NCBI RefSeq assembly: GCF_001545155.1
Contig: NZ_CP014226.1
Coordinates: 890,145-954,144, forward strand
Source of the DNA: Halomonas chromatireducens
Lineage (GTDB): Bacteria; Pseudomonadota; Gammaproteobacteria; Pseudomonadales; Halomonadaceae
Reading direction: 5' to 3'
Length of the DNA: 64,000 bases
Under the pieces are notes generated by a model that was not told where the DNA came from, did not search any database, and worked only from the letters and a program-made list of their open reading frames with translations. Positions 45,625-55,775 of the stretch are shown here, in pieces. The translations under genes were made by a program, and so were the position numbers. Position 1 is the first letter of the stretch, and every line of letters starts with the position of its first letter.

Positions 45625-46497
45625 CTATTCTTCCGTGATTGCGTCACTGTTTTGAGCTGCCTCCAGCAGGCGGATGCGACGATTGTCGGCGTTGAGTACG
45701 GTGAAACGCCAGCCGCCCAGCTCGGCATGTTCACCGCGCCCGGGCAGGTGGCCGAAGCGCTGCATGACCAGGCCGCCGACGGTATCGAACTCGTCGTCGG
45801 AAAAGTCGGTGCCGAAGCGCTCGTTGAAATCCTCGATCGGCGTCAGGGCGCGAATGGCATAGCGACCTTCGCCCAGGTCGCGGATATCGTCTTCCTCGTC
45901 GGTATCGTGCTCGTCTTCGATATCGCCGACGATCTGCTCGAGAATGTCCTCGATGGTCACGATGCCGGCAGTACCGCCATATTCGTCGACTACCACCGCC
46001 ATGTGATTGTGGGTGTCGCGAAACTCCTTGAGCAGGCTGTTGAGTCGCTTGGACTCCGGTACGAACATGGCGGGCCGCAGGATATCCTCGATACGGAAGT
46101 TATCGCGCTCCTCGTCCGGGCAGTTGAGCAAGCGCAGCAGGTCCTTGACCAGTAGCAGCCCCTTGATTTCATCAAGGTTCTCGCCGATGACCGGGTAACG
46201 GGAGTGTCCCGTCTCGTCGATCAGCGCCAGGTATTCGTCCGGCGGCTGGTCGGCGGCAATGGCCGCGACCTGGGAGCGGGGTATCAGCACTTCGCGCACC
46301 TGCTGGTCGCTGATGTTCAGGGCCCCCTCGATGATCATCATCGCGTCCTGCTCCAACTTCAGACGAGTGCCGGCCTGGCGCAGGAACTCCATCAGCTCTT
46401 CCCGTGAACTGGGACCATCATTGTCACCCGAGAGGGCGCCGAGTAGTTTCTCTAGCCAGGACTTTCCGCCCTGGCCGTTCGATCGGTCTTCACTCAT
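45625..46497 (-). CDS. corC: CorC-type CBS/transporter-associated domain protein
   Basis: The 290-residue cytosolic protein has tandem CBS domains (about 65-190, including [14 protein letters not shown] and [35 protein letters not shown]) and the C-terminal CorC/HlyC domain (about 205-285, [45 protein letters not shown]). It has been linked to Mg/Co efflux, with lnt downstream. ATG 46497 overlaps the ybeY stop (ATGA). Confidence 0.95.
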   Translation of the reverse strand: MSEDRSNGQGGKSWLEKLLGALSGDNDGPSSREELMEFLRQAGTRLKLEQDAMMIIEGALNISDQQVREVLIPRSQVAAIAADQPPDEYLALIDETGHSRYPVIGENLDEIKGLLLVKDLLRLLNCPDEERDNFRIEDILRPAMFVPESKRLNSLLKEFRDTHNHMAVVVDEYGGTAGIVTIEDILEQIVGDIEDEHDTDEEDDIRDLGEGRYAIRALTPIEDFNERFGTDFSDDEFDTVGGLVMQRFGHLPGRGEHAELGGWRFTVLNADNRRIRLLEAAQNSDAITEE

Positions 46498-47024
46498 GGG
46501 TCGAGTCTCTCGTCCTCGCTATCGAAGTGTCGCTCGCCATTGCCACCACTCATGACCTGAACCGGTAGATACGGGTCGGCAATGGAAAAGGTCGCCAGGA
46601 TATCGCGCTCCAGCTGCTCCATGGTGTCGGCTTCCGACTCGTCAATATGGTCATGCCCGAGCAGATGCAGTGTGCCATGGACCACCAGATGAGCGTAGTG
46701 ATCTTCCAGCCGCTTGTCCTGCTCGAGGGCTTCCTGTTGAACCACCGGGTGACAAATCACCAGGTCCCCGAGCAGCGGCAGTTCGATGCCGGGGGGCGCT
46801 TCGAAAGGGAAGGAGAGCACGTTGGTGGGCCGGTCGTGGCCGCGATAGTCCCGGTTGAGCGCCCGGCCTTCGTCGGCATCGACGATGCGGATAGTGACCT
46901 CGGTGCGACGCTCTCCCGGGAAGTGAGCCAGTACGGCATCGACCCAGGCCTGTAGCGCCGACTGCACCGGCAAGCCGCTGCCCGTGGAGGCGATCTGACG
47001 GTCGACTACCGCATGGGAACTCAT
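46494..47024 (-). CDS. ybeY: Endoribonuclease YbeY
   Basis: YbeY is a single-strand endoribonuclease acting in 16S rRNA 3' maturation and ribosome quality control. The 176-residue product carries the metal motif [11 protein letters not shown] (H-x3-H-x5-H) and upstream [33 protein letters not shown]. Its start overlaps the phoH-like stop and its stop overlaps the corC start, each by four bases, so phoH-ybeY-corC is a tightly coupled unit. Confidence 0.96.
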   Translation of the reverse strand: MSSHAVVDRQIASTGSGLPVQSALQAWVDAVLAHFPGERRTEVTIRIVDADEGRALNRDYRGHDRPTNVLSFPFEAPPGIELPLLGDLVICHPVVQQEALEQDKRLEDHYAHLVVHGTLHLLGHDHIDESEADTMEQLERDILATFSIADPYLPVQVMSGGNGERHFDSEDERLDP

Positions 47025-48121
47025 GTCTCGCCGTAGTCCTTGCTGCCCCTGTGGCGCTCGCGCTCCTGACGCAGCGACTCGCGCTCACGGGTGCGGGCCT
47101 CGGCCCGGGCACGCTCCTGCACCTCCTGCTCGGCCTCGAAGCCCTCGTAGGCCTCGATGATGCGCTGTACCAGCGGATGGCGCACCACATCCTTGGCCGC
47201 GAAGTGAGTGACTCCAATACCGGGCGTTCCCCGCAACACTTCCAGCACCTGGATCAAGCCGGAGCTCGACCCTCGGGGCAGGTCGACCTGGGTGACGTCC
47301 CCGGTGATCACGGCAGTTGAACCGAAACCGATACGGGTCAGGAACATCTTCATCTGCTCGCGAGTGGTGTTCTGGCTTTCGTCGAGAATGATGAAGGCGT
47401 TGTTCAGGGTGCGCCCACGCATGTAGGCCAGTGGGGCAATCTCGATCACCTGCCGCTCGATGAGCTTGCCGACCTGTTCGAAGCCGAGCATCTCGTAGAG
47501 AGCGTCATAGAGCGGGCGCAGGTAGGGATCGATTTTCTGGGCCAGATCGCCGGGCAGGAAGCCGAGCTTTTCACCAGCCTCCACGGCCGGGCGCACCAGC
47601 AGGATGCGGCGCACCTCCTGATGATTCAAGGCTTCAACCGCTGCAGCGACGGCCAGGTAGGTCTTGCCGGTGCCGGCCGGACCGATGCCGAAGTTGATGT
47701 CATGGGCGCGAATGCTCGAAACGTAGCTCTGCTGGTTCTGGCCGCGGGGCTTGATCAGCACCTTGGGCGTGCGCAGCAGGACGTCGCCGTCTTCGTGTCC
47801 CTCTTCTTCATCCAGCGCCTCGAGGCCGGACTCCTGAAGGAAGAGATGCACGGTGTCTGGTGCCAGGTCACTGGCTTCGGCTTCGCGATAGAGGTGTTCC
47901 AGTACGTTGGCGGCCGCCTTGACTCGATGTCCGGGCCCTGCCAGCTGAAACACGTTGCCACGATTGCGAAGGGTGACGCCGAGTCGTTCCTCGACCAGTT
48001 TGAGGTGCTCATCGCGCTGACCGCAGAGATTGGCCAGACGCTGGGGGTCATTGGGTTCGAGACTCAATGTGATGATGCGGTTCGCCTGAGAAGTTGGCTG
48101 GCTCAAGACAGGGGGATCCAT
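47021..48121 (-). CDS. ybeZ: PhoH-like ATPase YbeZ
   Basis: The 366-residue PhoH-family protein has an N-terminal KH-like region (about 20-85), the Walker [12 protein letters not shown], the [22 protein letters not shown] segment (here [14 protein letters not shown]) as Walker B, and [11 protein letters not shown]. It is thought to be a helicase-like partner of YbeY in rRNA metabolism. The C-terminus is an Arg/Glu-rich helix. It follows miaB by 60 bases in the order miaB-ybeZ-ybeY-corC-lnt. Confidence 0.95.
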   Translation of the reverse strand: MDPPVLSQPTSQANRIITLSLEPNDPQRLANLCGQRDEHLKLVEERLGVTLRNRGNVFQLAGPGHRVKAAANVLEHLYREAEASDLAPDTVHLFLQESGLEALDEEEGHEDGDVLLRTPKVLIKPRGQNQQSYVSSIRAHDINFGIGPAGTGKTYLAVAAAVEALNHQEVRRILLVRPAVEAGEKLGFLPGDLAQKIDPYLRPLYDALYEMLGFEQVGKLIERQVIEIAPLAYMRGRTLNNAFIILDESQNTTREQMKMFLTRIGFGSTAVITGDVTQVDLPRGSSSGLIQVLEVLRGTPGIGVTHFAAKDVVRHPLVQRIIEAYEGFEAEQEVQERARAEARTRERESLRQERERHRGSKDYGET

Positions 48122-48147
48122 GCGTTGCGAATGTGGGCTCAGCTTAC

Positions 48148-48169
48148 TGCCCCGGCGAAGGCCGGGGCA
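48148..48169 (-). other. Hairpin between miaB and the phoH-like gene
   Basis: TGCCCCGGC and GCCGGGGCA form a perfect 9-bp stem around a four-base loop. No U-tract follows on the minus strand, so it is more likely an intercistronic stem-loop than a strong terminator. Confidence 0.5.
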
Positions 48170-48181
48170 ATGACAGAATGC

Positions 48182-49525
48182 TCAGTGTAGTGCCGGTGAG
48201 TGCAGCTCGCCACGTAACGAGTTGGGTAGCGCTTCTGTGATGGTCACGTCGACGAAGTGGCCGATCAGCTCGGTGGGGTTGGCGGCACGGAAATTGACCA
48301 CCCGATTGTTCTCGGTACGCCCTGAGAGCTGGCCTGGATCCCTCGGCGAGAAACCGGTGACCAGAATCCGCTGGGTCGACCCCACCATGCGCCGGCTGAT
48401 CTGCATGGCCTGCTGGATGATACGCTCCTGAAGAATCGCCAGGCGCTGCTTCTTGACGCTCTCGGGAGTATCGTCGGCGAGGCTTGCCGCCGGTGTGCCG
48501 GGGCGTGCCGAATAGACGAAGCTGAAGGAGTGGTCGAAGCCGATGCGATGGATCAGGTCCATGGTCGCTTCAAAATCCGCTTCGGTCTCGCCGGGGAAGC
48601 CGATGATGAAGTCCGACGAGAAGCTGATATCGGGGCGCAACTTGCGGATGCGCTCCAGCTTCTCCACGTACTCCTCGACGGTGTGGCCGCGCTTCATCGC
48701 TGCCAGAATACGGTCGGAGCCGGCCTGTACCGGCAGGTGCAGGTGGCTGACCAGTTCCGGTATCTCGCCATAGGCCTCGATCAGGCTGTCGGTGAACTCC
48801 ACCGGGTGAGACGTGGTGAAGCGGACGCGATCGATGCCTTCCACCGCCGCCACGCAGGCGATCAGCTCGGCCAGGTCGATCTCGTCACCAAGCTGGTTCT
48901 CCCCGCGGTAGGCATTGACGTTCTGTCCCAGCAGGTTGATCTCGCGTACCCCCTGATCGGCCAGGTGGATGACCTCGTCCATGACCGACTCGAAGGGGCG
49001 TGAGACTTCCTCGCCGCGGGTATAGGGCACGACACAGAAGGTGCAGTACTTGGAACAGCCTTCCATGACCGAGACGAAGGCGGTGGCCCCGTCCGAGCTG
49101 GGGCTGGGCAGGTGATCGAACTTCTCGATCTCCGGGAAGGTGACGTCGACCACGGAAATCTGATCGTTGCGCCGGGAATCGAGCATGGCCGGGACACGGT
49201 GCAGGGTCTGGGGGCCGAAGACCATGTCGACATGGGGGGCGCGCTTGCGCAGAGCCTCCCCTTCCTGACTGGCCACGCAGCCCCCCACGCCGATCACCAG
49301 GTCGGGATTGGCCTCCTTGAGTTTCTTCCAGCGACCGAGCTGGTGGAAGACCTTCTCCTGGGCCTTCTCGCGAATCGAGCAGGTATTGAGAAGGATGACG
49401 TCGGCGTCGCCTTCGTCGTCGGTCAGTTCCAACTGATGGGATTCGCCGAGCAGATCCGCCATGCGAGCGGAGTCGTACTCGTTCATCTGGCAGCCGTGGG
49501 TCTTGATGAAGAGTTTCTTCGCCAT
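48182..49525 (-). CDS. miaB: tRNA-2-methylthio-N6-dimethylallyladenosine synthase MiaB
   Basis: MiaB adds the methylthio group to i6A37, the product of MiaA encoded at the start of the window. The 447-residue radical-SAM enzyme has the N-terminal MTTase domain with [15 protein letters not shown], the radical-SAM cluster motif C-SKY-C-TF-C (CxxxCxxC), and the C-terminal TRAM domain ending near residue 440. Three auxiliary-cluster cysteines are visible (GCQMN, NTCSIRE, GGCVAS). It heads the phoH/ybeY/corC/lnt run. Confidence 0.97.
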   Translation of the reverse strand: MAKKLFIKTHGCQMNEYDSARMADLLGESHQLELTDDEGDADVILLNTCSIREKAQEKVFHQLGRWKKLKEANPDLVIGVGGCVASQEGEALRKRAPHVDMVFGPQTLHRVPAMLDSRRNDQISVVDVTFPEIEKFDHLPSPSSDGATAFVSVMEGCSKYCTFCVVPYTRGEEVSRPFESVMDEVIHLADQGVREINLLGQNVNAYRGENQLGDEIDLAELIACVAAVEGIDRVRFTTSHPVEFTDSLIEAYGEIPELVSHLHLPVQAGSDRILAAMKRGHTVEEYVEKLERIRKLRPDISFSSDFIIGFPGETEADFEATMDLIHRIGFDHSFSFVYSARPGTPAASLADDTPESVKKQRLAILQERIIQQAMQISRRMVGSTQRILVTGFSPRDPGQLSGRTENNRVVNFRAANPTELIGHFVDVTITEALPNSLRGELHSPALH

Positions 49526-49770
49526 AAGAATAGGATCGCGATCGGTTGCCCGACGCTTGCGTCACCGGTGAGTGGAGTGTCGCGGGAATGCGGCTCGGCC
49601 AGCCTGCCGGGCCGTTCTCGAAGATGGGAGCATTATACGGAACCAGGGGCAGTGGGGCCAGCGTGGTGGTCTCGTCGTCCATCGACTGTGTTACGCTTGC
49701 GAGTCTGCAGGCGTGCGCCTTGAAACTCGGGCGCACAACGGTCAATCGAACGGGAAGGAATGACGGCCTT

Positions 49771-50100
49771 ATGGCGGCCAAGCCAATCTATCGGGTGGTT
49801 TTTCACCAACAAGGTGAAGTGTGGGAACTCTACGCCCGCGAGATATTCCAAAGCGACCTCTGGGGATTCATCGAGATCGAGGAATTCGTCTTCCAGGACC
49901 GCTCGAAGCTGGTGGTGGATCCCTCGGCCGACAAGCTGCGCCACACCTTCGATGGTGTGACCCGCAGCTACCTGCCGATCAACTCCATCGTCCGTATCGA
50001 CGAAGTGGAGCGTGAGGGGCCGGCTCGGGCAGTCAAGAGCGAAGGACGTATCGCCGAGTTTCCCCGGGCGCCGATGCCGCCGCCCAGGGGGGAGAGTTAG
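49771..50100 (+). CDS. DUF1820 family protein
   Basis: A 109-residue conserved protein of unknown function (MAAKPIYRVVFHQQGEVWELYAREIFQSDLWGFIEIEEFVF..., then LINSIVRIDEVE-like PINSIVRIDEVE). DUF1820 proteins are short, cytosolic and often encoded opposite miaB, as here. ATG 49771 starts the conserved region; GGAAGGA lies slightly far upstream. The Pro/Arg-rich C-terminus is probably disordered. A long perfect hairpin follows the stop. Confidence 0.85.
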   Translation: MAAKPIYRVVFHQQGEVWELYAREIFQSDLWGFIEIEEFVFQDRSKLVVDPSADKLRHTFDGVTRSYLPINSIVRIDEVEREGPARAVKSEGRIAEFPRAPMPPPRGES

Positions 50101-50116
50101 AAGGGGGCTAACGGCT

Positions 50117-50155
50117 CCGGGTCGAACTGGTCATGAAGTGACCAGTTCGACCCGG
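50117..50155. other. Perfect 17-bp inverted repeat downstream of DUF1820
   Basis: CCGGGTCGAACTGGTCA (50117-50133) and TGACCAGTTCGACCCGG (50139-50155) are exact inverse complements around a TGAAG loop. It begins 16 bases after the stop codon and has no U-tract. The length and perfection exceed what a GC-rich background would give by chance. It may end or protect the DUF1820 transcript or be a protein-binding palindrome. Confidence 0.7.
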
Positions 50156-50206
50156 GGCCATGTGGGGCAACAGGTAGCAGGGTCTTTCCCGCGTTTTTCC
50201 CGGGAC

Positions 50207-50229
50207 TTATCCACAGAAGCTGTGGATAG
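50207..50229. promoter_or_regulatory. Inverted pair of DnaA-box-like sites
   Basis: TTATCCACA (50207-50215) matches the DnaA box consensus exactly. TGTGGATAG (50221-50229), six bases on, is an inverted copy with one mismatch. Together they form TATCCACAG-AAG-CTGTGGATA. It lies about 110 bases upstream of the SH3 gene. The consensus match is clear; binding and purpose are not shown. Confidence 0.5.
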
Positions 50230-50340
50230 CCCTCTTCAACAATGGTCTCATCGGCCGCAGTGCGAACGGGAGGTTCGACGGCGGCATACAGGTCGCGGCG
50301 CAGCAGCTGCCGCACGAGCCTTCGATAGCAGGACAACGGC

Positions 50341-50970
50341 ATGACAATGCATAGATTCAAGACCCTCATGGCGGGCGTCACACTGGGGCTGATGGCCCTG
50401 CCGCTGCACGCCCAGCAGAATACGGACGCTACCCATTGGGTATCCGACGAACTCACCACCTATGTTCGCAGCGGACCGACCGATGGCTACCGCATTGTCG
50501 GCACCCTGACCTCCGGTGAGCCGGTGAGCGTGCTTGAAACCAGCGGGAACTACAGCCGGGTGCGCAACACCGAGGGCAATACCGTATGGGTGCTCAGCGG
50601 TGAATTGCAGGAGGAGCCGAGTGCGCGCCAGCAGTTGCCGGCGCTTGAAAGGCAGGTGGCCGATCTGGAAGAGGAGCTTGGCGGCATCAACGAGACCTGG
50701 GAGGAGAGGGTCTCGGCGATGACCGAGACCCTGGAGGTCCGCGAGCAGCGCATTGCCGAGCTGGAGGCGAGCAATCGCCAGCTCGACAGCGAAGCCGACC
50801 GGTCACGCCAGACCATACGTCAATTGCAGGCTCGACTGGACACCCAGGAAGAGGACCTGCTGATACGCTACTTCATGTATGGCGGCGGGGTGGCTGGCGC
50901 CGGCCTGTTGGTGGGACTGATCATTCCGCATCTGCCACGCAAGAAACGCAAGCGCGACCGCTGGTTCTGA
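50341..50970 (+). CDS. SH3-domain, coiled-coil membrane protein (TIGR04211/YgiM type)
   Basis: A 209-residue protein. The signal peptide ends LHA|QQ near residue 25. A bacterial SH3 domain spans about 33-95 (ELTTYVRSGPTDGYRIVGTLTSGEPVSVLE). A coiled coil follows (about 98-172, QLPALERQVADLEEELGG and ELEASNRQLDSEADRSRQ). A C-terminal transmembrane helix (about 178-197) is followed by a basic tail KKRKRDRW. This is the YgiM layout, thought to act in the envelope. ATG 50341 and ATG 50347 are both possible starts. Confidence 0.88.
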   Translation: MTMHRFKTLMAGVTLGLMALPLHAQQNTDATHWVSDELTTYVRSGPTDGYRIVGTLTSGEPVSVLETSGNYSRVRNTEGNTVWVLSGELQEEPSARQQLPALERQVADLEEELGGINETWEERVSAMTETLEVREQRIAELEASNRQLDSEADRSRQTIRQLQARLDTQEEDLLIRYFMYGGGVAGAGLLVGLIIPHLPRKKRKRDRWF

Positions 50971-50995
50971 TGCCATTGAGCTTGAAGGAGAGGCT

Positions 50996-51637
50996 ATGGC
51001 CCTGAATTGGCTAGAACGTTGGCGGGAAGGGCGCATCGGGTTTCATCGTCCACAGGTGCATCCGGCGCTGATTGAGCACTGGCCACTGCTCGGGGCGAAG
51101 CCAGGCACCAAGGTGCTGGTGCCTCTTTGCGGCAAGAGTCTCGACATGCGCTGGCTTGCCCAGCACGATCATCCGGTGCTGGGCATTGAGCTGGCCGAGG
51201 AAGCGGTCGAACAGTTTGTCGCCGAAGGTACCGGTGAGATTTCCCGCTATCGGCAGGAGCCCTTCGCGATCTGCCGCCAGGGCAGCGTCGAGCTGTGGTG
51301 TGGCGATTTCTTTCATTTCCACATCGAGCAGGCGGCCGAGATCGACGCCTTCTACGACCGGGCGGCGCTGATCGCATTGCCGCCGGCGACCCGCCAGCGC
51401 TATGCCTTTCACCTCGCCCAACTGATCCCGCCCAGCGCGCGTGGGTTGGTGATCAGCCTGATGCGCGCCCCAGGCGACGAGGGCGGCGGTCCGCCGTTCA
51501 GTGTCTGTGCCGACGAGGTGCGCGAACTCTTCGAGCCCAACTTTCTGGTTACTCACCTGGAGGATGGGGAGCCCGAAGAGGGGAGCGGTTTTCGTGAAAG
51601 TGTCTGGGCGATGGTGCGCCGGGGTCCCGCCGTCTAG
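50996..51637 (+). CDS. tpm: Thiopurine S-methyltransferase
   Basis: The 213-residue SAM-dependent methyltransferase has WLERWREGRIGFHRPQVHP, KVLVPLCGKSLDMRWLAQHDH (SAM motif), and FFHFHIEQAAEIDAFYDRAALIALPP. This matches bacterial Tpm, which methylates thiopurines and in some species selenium or tellurium compounds. It follows the SH3 gene by 25 bases with AGGAGAGG before the ATG. Confidence 0.95.
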   Translation: MALNWLERWREGRIGFHRPQVHPALIEHWPLLGAKPGTKVLVPLCGKSLDMRWLAQHDHPVLGIELAEEAVEQFVAEGTGEISRYRQEPFAICRQGSVELWCGDFFHFHIEQAAEIDAFYDRAALIALPPATRQRYAFHLAQLIPPSARGLVISLMRAPGDEGGGPPFSVCADEVRELFEPNFLVTHLEDGEPEEGSGFRESVWAMVRRGPAV

Positions 51638-51666
51638 CGGGAGCGGGGACCTCTAGAGAGCAGGTT

Positions 51667-51706
51667 AAACCAGGCGGGCGCCCATTTGGGCGCCCGCTTC
51701 TGGTTT
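51667..51706. terminator. Bidirectional terminator between tpm and the YajG-like gene
   Basis: GCGGGCGCCCA and TGGGCGCCCGC form a perfect 11-bp stem, extended outward by AAACCAG and CTGGTTT across a small bulge. It sits between two convergent genes. Confidence 0.75.
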
Positions 51707-51742
51707 GGCAGGAAGAGATGCGAGGGAGATACAGTGGCTCGT

Positions 51743-52345
51743 TCAGCGTGCCAGCAGCTGGCCCAGTTCCGGGTCGCGGAAGGCGCGATCGAGGCCGTCG
51801 CTCAGCAGGTCGTTGAGCATGCGCGCATTGGTGTCGCGATCCGGACGAAGTGCATAGCTCTGGGTGCGGCGCGAGGTGTAGGTGCCGGTATAGGTGTTGC
51901 CACCGTTGACCGCCCTGGCTTCGAAGACTGCCTCCAGGCGGGCCTCGTCGATGACCGGCCGGCTCTCGCCCCGCTCATACCCCAGGTGAAGCAGGGTGAG
52001 GGTCAGGCTGGGCCGCCCCTCCGCCGGCTCCGTGGTGGGCGAGAAGCCCATCTCCCGCACCGCGCGCTCGGCTTCGCGCTGGAGACGCGGCACCAGCTCA
52101 TGGGCGCTGACGGTGATGGTGGATGTCGCCATGGCACTTCCGCTCCGGGTGCCGATTACCTCTCCATCGCGGTCATCCACCGCCATTACCGTGATGGCCT
52201 GGCCGCTGCCGCTGGCCGGGACCGCGGCGGTGCGCTGTGGATCCAACTGCAGATAGTGTGGACTGGCACAGCCTGCCAGCAGGGCGCTAGCCAGCAGCAG
52301 GGCAGCTGTACGCAGCGTCGTAAGGCGAAAAGGTCGTCGAATCAT
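51743..52345 (-). CDS. YajG-like lipoprotein
   Basis: A 200-residue lipoprotein with signal peptide and lipobox LLAGC (Cys25). The body resembles the YajG family, with ITVMAVDDRD, GYERGESRPVIDEARLEAVFEARAVNGGNTYTGTYTS and NARMLNDLLSDGLDRAFRDPELGQLL. Function is uncharacterised; E. coli YajG is encoded beside ampG in a different context. It is monocistronic here, convergent with tpm. Confidence 0.8.
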   Translation of the reverse strand: MIRRPFRLTTLRTAALLLASALLAGCASPHYLQLDPQRTAAVPASGSGQAITVMAVDDRDGEVIGTRSGSAMATSTITVSAHELVPRLQREAERAVREMGFSPTTEPAEGRPSLTLTLLHLGYERGESRPVIDEARLEAVFEARAVNGGNTYTGTYTSRRTQSYALRPDRDTNARMLNDLLSDGLDRAFRDPELGQLLAR

Positions 52346-52536
52346 CTAGGGTTCTCCTGAGTGATGATGGAGGAAGGCGACGGAAAATGGCTAGGTAAAG
52401 GGGCTCATAAAGATCGAGCGCATCGCCTTGAGCTGGCACAGATGGCGAGTATATCCGCGACGAGGCCAACCGCAACAGCGTTGAGCGCGACAATGGCAGA
52501 GCGGTTACAATAGGGTTCCACTCAGGGAGAGCGCTT

Positions 52537-52977
52537 ATGATTCGACCCGCAGCCAAGGAGGACATGCCGCACCTCGTCGATATCTGGTTGCGCGCCTCGC
52601 AGCTGGCCCACGACTTCATTCCCGCCGAGTTCTGGCAGCGTCGCGCCCATGACATGGCCACGCGCTATCTGCCTGGCGCCGAGACGCACGTACTGGAACT
52701 GGGTGGCAGCATCATCGGCTTCGCGGCCCTCAATGGTGATCACCTCGAGGCGCTGTTCATCGACCCGGACTTCCAGCGCTTCGGCCACGGCACGCACTTG
52801 ATGGCCCATGCCATGACGTGCCGTGAGCGAATCACCCTGTGCGTCTATTCGCGCAACGTGCGTGCCGTCTCGTTCTACCGCAGGCTCGGCTTTCAATCGG
52901 TGGAGGATCGACTCGAACCGCTGAGCGGCGAGAGCGAAACCCTCATGGCCTGGTGCCGCCAGCCCAACGTCGAGTGA
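52537..52977 (+). CDS. GNAT family N-acetyltransferase
   Basis: The 146-residue protein has MIRPAAKEDMPHLVDIWLRAS at the N-terminus, FAALNGDHLEALFIDPDFQRFGHGTHLMAHAM as the acetyl-CoA motif (R/Q-x-x-G-x-G/H), and VYSRNVRAVSFYRRLGFQSVE as motif B. It is YjaB/YhhY-like in size. The target is unknown. It converges on cysA with only 22 bases between the stops. Confidence 0.88.
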   Translation: MIRPAAKEDMPHLVDIWLRASQLAHDFIPAEFWQRRAHDMATRYLPGAETHVLELGGSIIGFAALNGDHLEALFIDPDFQRFGHGTHLMAHAMTCRERITLCVYSRNVRAVSFYRRLGFQSVEDRLEPLSGESETLMAWCRQPNVE

Positions 52978-52999
52978 ACCTATCGGGCCATCGGCCGGT

Positions 53000-54094
53000 T
53001 CAGGCGGCCTCTAGGCGCTTGCTTTCAGGCGTGCTGCGCTCGTCGGGAAATCGGTGCCAGCGCCGCGGCACCGCGAACAGTCGCATGCCGCGGGTCAGGC
53101 GCAGGCGCTCGTAATCGGCATGGCGCACGGTCGCCAGCCAGGGCTCTCCCAGCCAGTCGGCCTCTAATTCCACCCTGACTTCGGCACCCACCGGCGAGAT
53201 CGCCGTCACGGTGACCGGCAGATGCGCCTTGGCCGTGGCGGTTTCCACCAGCTCCACCTCGTGGGGACGCAGCAGCAGCTCTTCCGCTCCGTCGGGCAGG
53301 TCCACGGCCAGTCGGGCATCGCCACAGGTCAGGACACCATCCCGTACCGAGCCTTCCAGGTGGTTCACATCACCCAGGAACTCGAACACGAAGCGGTTGG
53401 TCGGCGTCCGATAGAGGGTGTCCGGGGTATCGATCTGCTCGATACGGCCATTGCTCATCACCACCACACGGTCGGATAGTTCCAGTGCCTCTTCCTGGTC
53501 GTGGGTAACGAAGACGCTAGTGAAGTTGAGTTCATCGTGCAGGTGGCGCAGCCAGCGGCGAAGCTCCTGACGCACCTTGGCATCCAGCGCACCGAAGGGC
53601 TCGTCGAGCAGCAGCACCTCGGGACGCAGGGCAAGCGCCCTGGCCAGCGAGACGCGCTGTTGCTGGCCGCCGGAGAGCTGTGCAGGGTAACGGTTCGCCA
53701 GCTCCTCGAGCTTGACCATTTCCAGCAGTCGATGCACCCGGGCGCGGATCTCGCCGCTGGTGGGCCGGCTCTTGCGTGGCATCACGGTAAGACCGAATGC
53801 CACGTTGTCGAACACGGTCATGTGGCGAAACAGCGCATAGTGCTGAAAGACGAAGCCGATGCGCCTGTCGCGCACGTGCAGGTTGGTGACATCGCGATTG
53901 CCGAACAGGATGCGGCCGGCGGGTTCGCGATCGGCGCTCTCCAGGCCGGCAATGATACGCAGCAGGGTGGTCTTGCCGGAGCCGGAGGGTCCCAGCAGGC
54001 CGATCAGCTCACCGTCGCGGATGTCCAGGTTCACTGGCTCCAGGGCGCGGCTCGTGCCGAAGTGCTTGGCGATATTCTGAAGGCGGATGCTCAT
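53000..54094 (-). CDS. cysA: Sulfate/thiosulfate ABC transporter, ATP-binding protein CysA
   Basis: The ATPase of the sulfate importer, 364 residues. It has Walker [15 protein letters not shown], a Q-loop VFQHYALF, signature [19 protein letters not shown], Walker [12 protein letters not shown], the switch [11 protein letters not shown], and a C-terminal TOBE/OB regulatory region (from about 235). ATG 54094 gives the true start and overlaps the cysW stop (ATGA). Upstream in-frame sequence belongs to cysW in another frame. Confidence 0.97.
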   Translation of the reverse strand: MSIRLQNIAKHFGTSRALEPVNLDIRDGELIGLLGPSGSGKTTLLRIIAGLESADREPAGRILFGNRDVTNLHVRDRRIGFVFQHYALFRHMTVFDNVAFGLTVMPRKSRPTSGEIRARVHRLLEMVKLEELANRYPAQLSGGQQQRVSLARALALRPEVLLLDEPFGALDAKVRQELRRWLRHLHDELNFTSVFVTHDQEEALELSDRVVVMSNGRIEQIDTPDTLYRTPTNRFVFEFLGDVNHLEGSVRDGVLTCGDARLAVDLPDGAEELLLRPHEVELVETATAKAHLPVTVTAISPVGAEVRVELEADWLGEPWLATVRHADYERLRLTRGMRLFAVPRRWHRFPDERSTPESKRLEAA

Positions 54095-54918
54095 GCGTGA
54101 ACCTCCCGGCGCGCAGCGCGCCATTCCAGGCTGGCCTTGGCAACCAGCGTGAGCAGGGCGATGAAGGCCAGCAGCGATGCGCTGGCGAAGGCGCCCACGG
54201 TGTTGTAGTCCTGGTAGAGCTGCTCCAGGTGCAGCGGCAGGGTGTTGGTCTGGCCCCGGATGGCCCCGGAGACCACCGACACGGCGCCGAATTCTCCCAC
54301 CGCACGGGCATTGGTCAGTATCACGCCGTAGAGCAGTGCCCAGCGGATGTTGGGCAGCGTCACCCGGCGAAAGATAGTCCAGCCCGGTGCCCCGAGGGTC
54401 ACGGCGGCTTCCTCTTCCCGGGAGCCCTGGGCCTGCATCAGCGGTATCAGCTCCCGGGCCACGAAGGGGCAGGTGACGAAGATGGTCACCATCAGGATGC
54501 CGGGCCAGGCGAACATCAGTTGGATGTCGTAGCCGTCGAGCCAGCTGCCGAGCCAGCCGGTTCGGCCATAGAGCAGCAGGTAGATCAGCCCGGCGACCAC
54601 AGGCGAGACCGCAAAGGGGATATCGATCAGGGTCTGCAGGATCCGCCGGCCGGGAAAGCGAAAGCGGGTGACCAGCCATGCCAGCGCCACGCCGAACACC
54701 AGGCAGACGGGAATCGTCAGCAGGGCGATGAACAGGGTAAGGCCGATGGCCGCTACGGTGTATTCATTGCTGACGTTGGTCCAGAACACCCCCACCCCCT
54801 GGGCGAAGGCCTGGGCGAAGATGGCTACCAGCGGCAGCAGCAGGAACAGCGCCGACAGGGCCACGGCCAGGAAAACGAGCAGGCGCCGGACCCGGGGCGC
54901 ATCACCGATCCGTTGCAT
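54091..54918 (-). CDS. cysW: Sulfate ABC transporter permease CysW
   Basis: The 275-residue permease has six predicted transmembrane helices. The EAA loop reads [34 protein letters not shown], and [32 protein letters not shown] is the family-specific C-terminal half. It overlaps cysT by one base (TGATG) and cysA by four, so the operon is translationally coupled. Confidence 0.97.
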   Translation of the reverse strand: MQRIGDAPRVRRLLVFLAVALSALFLLLPLVAIFAQAFAQGVGVFWTNVSNEYTVAAIGLTLFIALLTIPVCLVFGVALAWLVTRFRFPGRRILQTLIDIPFAVSPVVAGLIYLLLYGRTGWLGSWLDGYDIQLMFAWPGILMVTIFVTCPFVARELIPLMQAQGSREEEAAVTLGAPGWTIFRRVTLPNIRWALLYGVILTNARAVGEFGAVSVVSGAIRGQTNTLPLHLEQLYQDYNTVGAFASASLLAFIALLTLVAKASLEWRAARREVHA

Positions 54919-55775
54919 CAGCCCGCCCCCCCATGCAGTCGCTTGATGAAGCGGCCCTGCCAGATATTGATCACCAGCAGCAGGGCCAGCGAGACGAACA
55001 GCACCACCGAGGCGATGGCCGAGGCGCCGACATAGTCGTACTCCTGCAGCTTCACGAAGATCATCAGCGCGGTGATCTCGGTCTCGTAGGGCATGTTGCC
55101 GGCGATGAAGATGATGGCGCCGAACTCACCCAGCGAGCGCACGAAGGCGAGCCCGGTGCCGGTGACCAGGGCCGGCCACAGGTGCGGCAGGATCACGCGG
55201 CGAAAGGCCGTGCCGTCCGAGGCGCCGAGGGTCAAGGCGGCCTCATCCACTTCATGGGGCAGGTCCTCCAGGACCGGCTGTACCGTGCGCACCACGAAGG
55301 GAATGCTGGTGAAGGACATGGCCAGAGCGATACCCACCCAGGTGTAGGCGACCTGGAAGCCTAGCGGCTCCAGCAGCCGCCCCATCCAGCCGTTGCTGGA
55401 GTAGAGCGTTGCCAGGGTGATGCCGGCGACGGCGGTGGGCAGGGCGAAGGGCAGGTCCATCAGCGCGTCGAGCAGGCGCTTGCCGGGGAATTCGTAGCGC
55501 ACCAGCACCCAGGCGAGCAGCAGCCCGAAGGCGCCGTTGACCAAGGCGGCCACCGCAGCCGCGCCGATGGTGACCATGTAGCTGGCCACCACCCGGCCTT
55601 CGGTGATGATTTCCCAGTACTCGGCCAGGCTGAGCCCTGCCAGCTGACCGAACAGCCCGGTCAGCGGCAGCAGCAGCACCAGCGAGATGAACATCAGGCT
55701 GATGCCGAGCGAAAGGCCGAAGCCCGGCAGCACCCGCTTGGGGGTACTGCCGGCGCGAGTCGCGAGTGTGATCAT
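54918..55775 (-). CDS. cysT: Sulfate ABC transporter permease CysT (CysU)
   Basis: The 285-residue permease partner of CysW has six transmembrane helices and the EAA loop [58 protein letters not shown]. The N-terminal signal-anchor region begins [27 protein letters not shown] 55775 overlaps the sbp stop (ATGA). Confidence 0.97.
   Translation of the reverse strand: MITLATRAGSTPKRVLPGFGLSLGISLMFISLVLLLPLTGLFGQLAGLSLAEYWEIITEGRVVASYMVTIGAAAVAALVNGAFGLLLAWVLVRYEFPGKRLLDALMDLPFALPTAVAGITLATLYSSNGWMGRLLEPLGFQVAYTWVGIALAMSFTSIPFVVRTVQPVLEDLPHEVDEAALTLGASDGTAFRRVILPHLWPALVTGTGLAFVRSLGEFGAIIFIAGNMPYETEITALMIFVKLQEYDYVGASAIASVVLFVSLALLLVINIWQGRFIKRLHGGAG

Noticed and set aside
53000..54679. A single 559-residue protein covering cysA and half of cysW
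   Set aside because: The extra 195 N-terminal codons are an out-of-frame read of cysW. The CysA family starts at [13 protein letters not shown] (54094), which overlaps the cysW stop in the usual ATGA manner.
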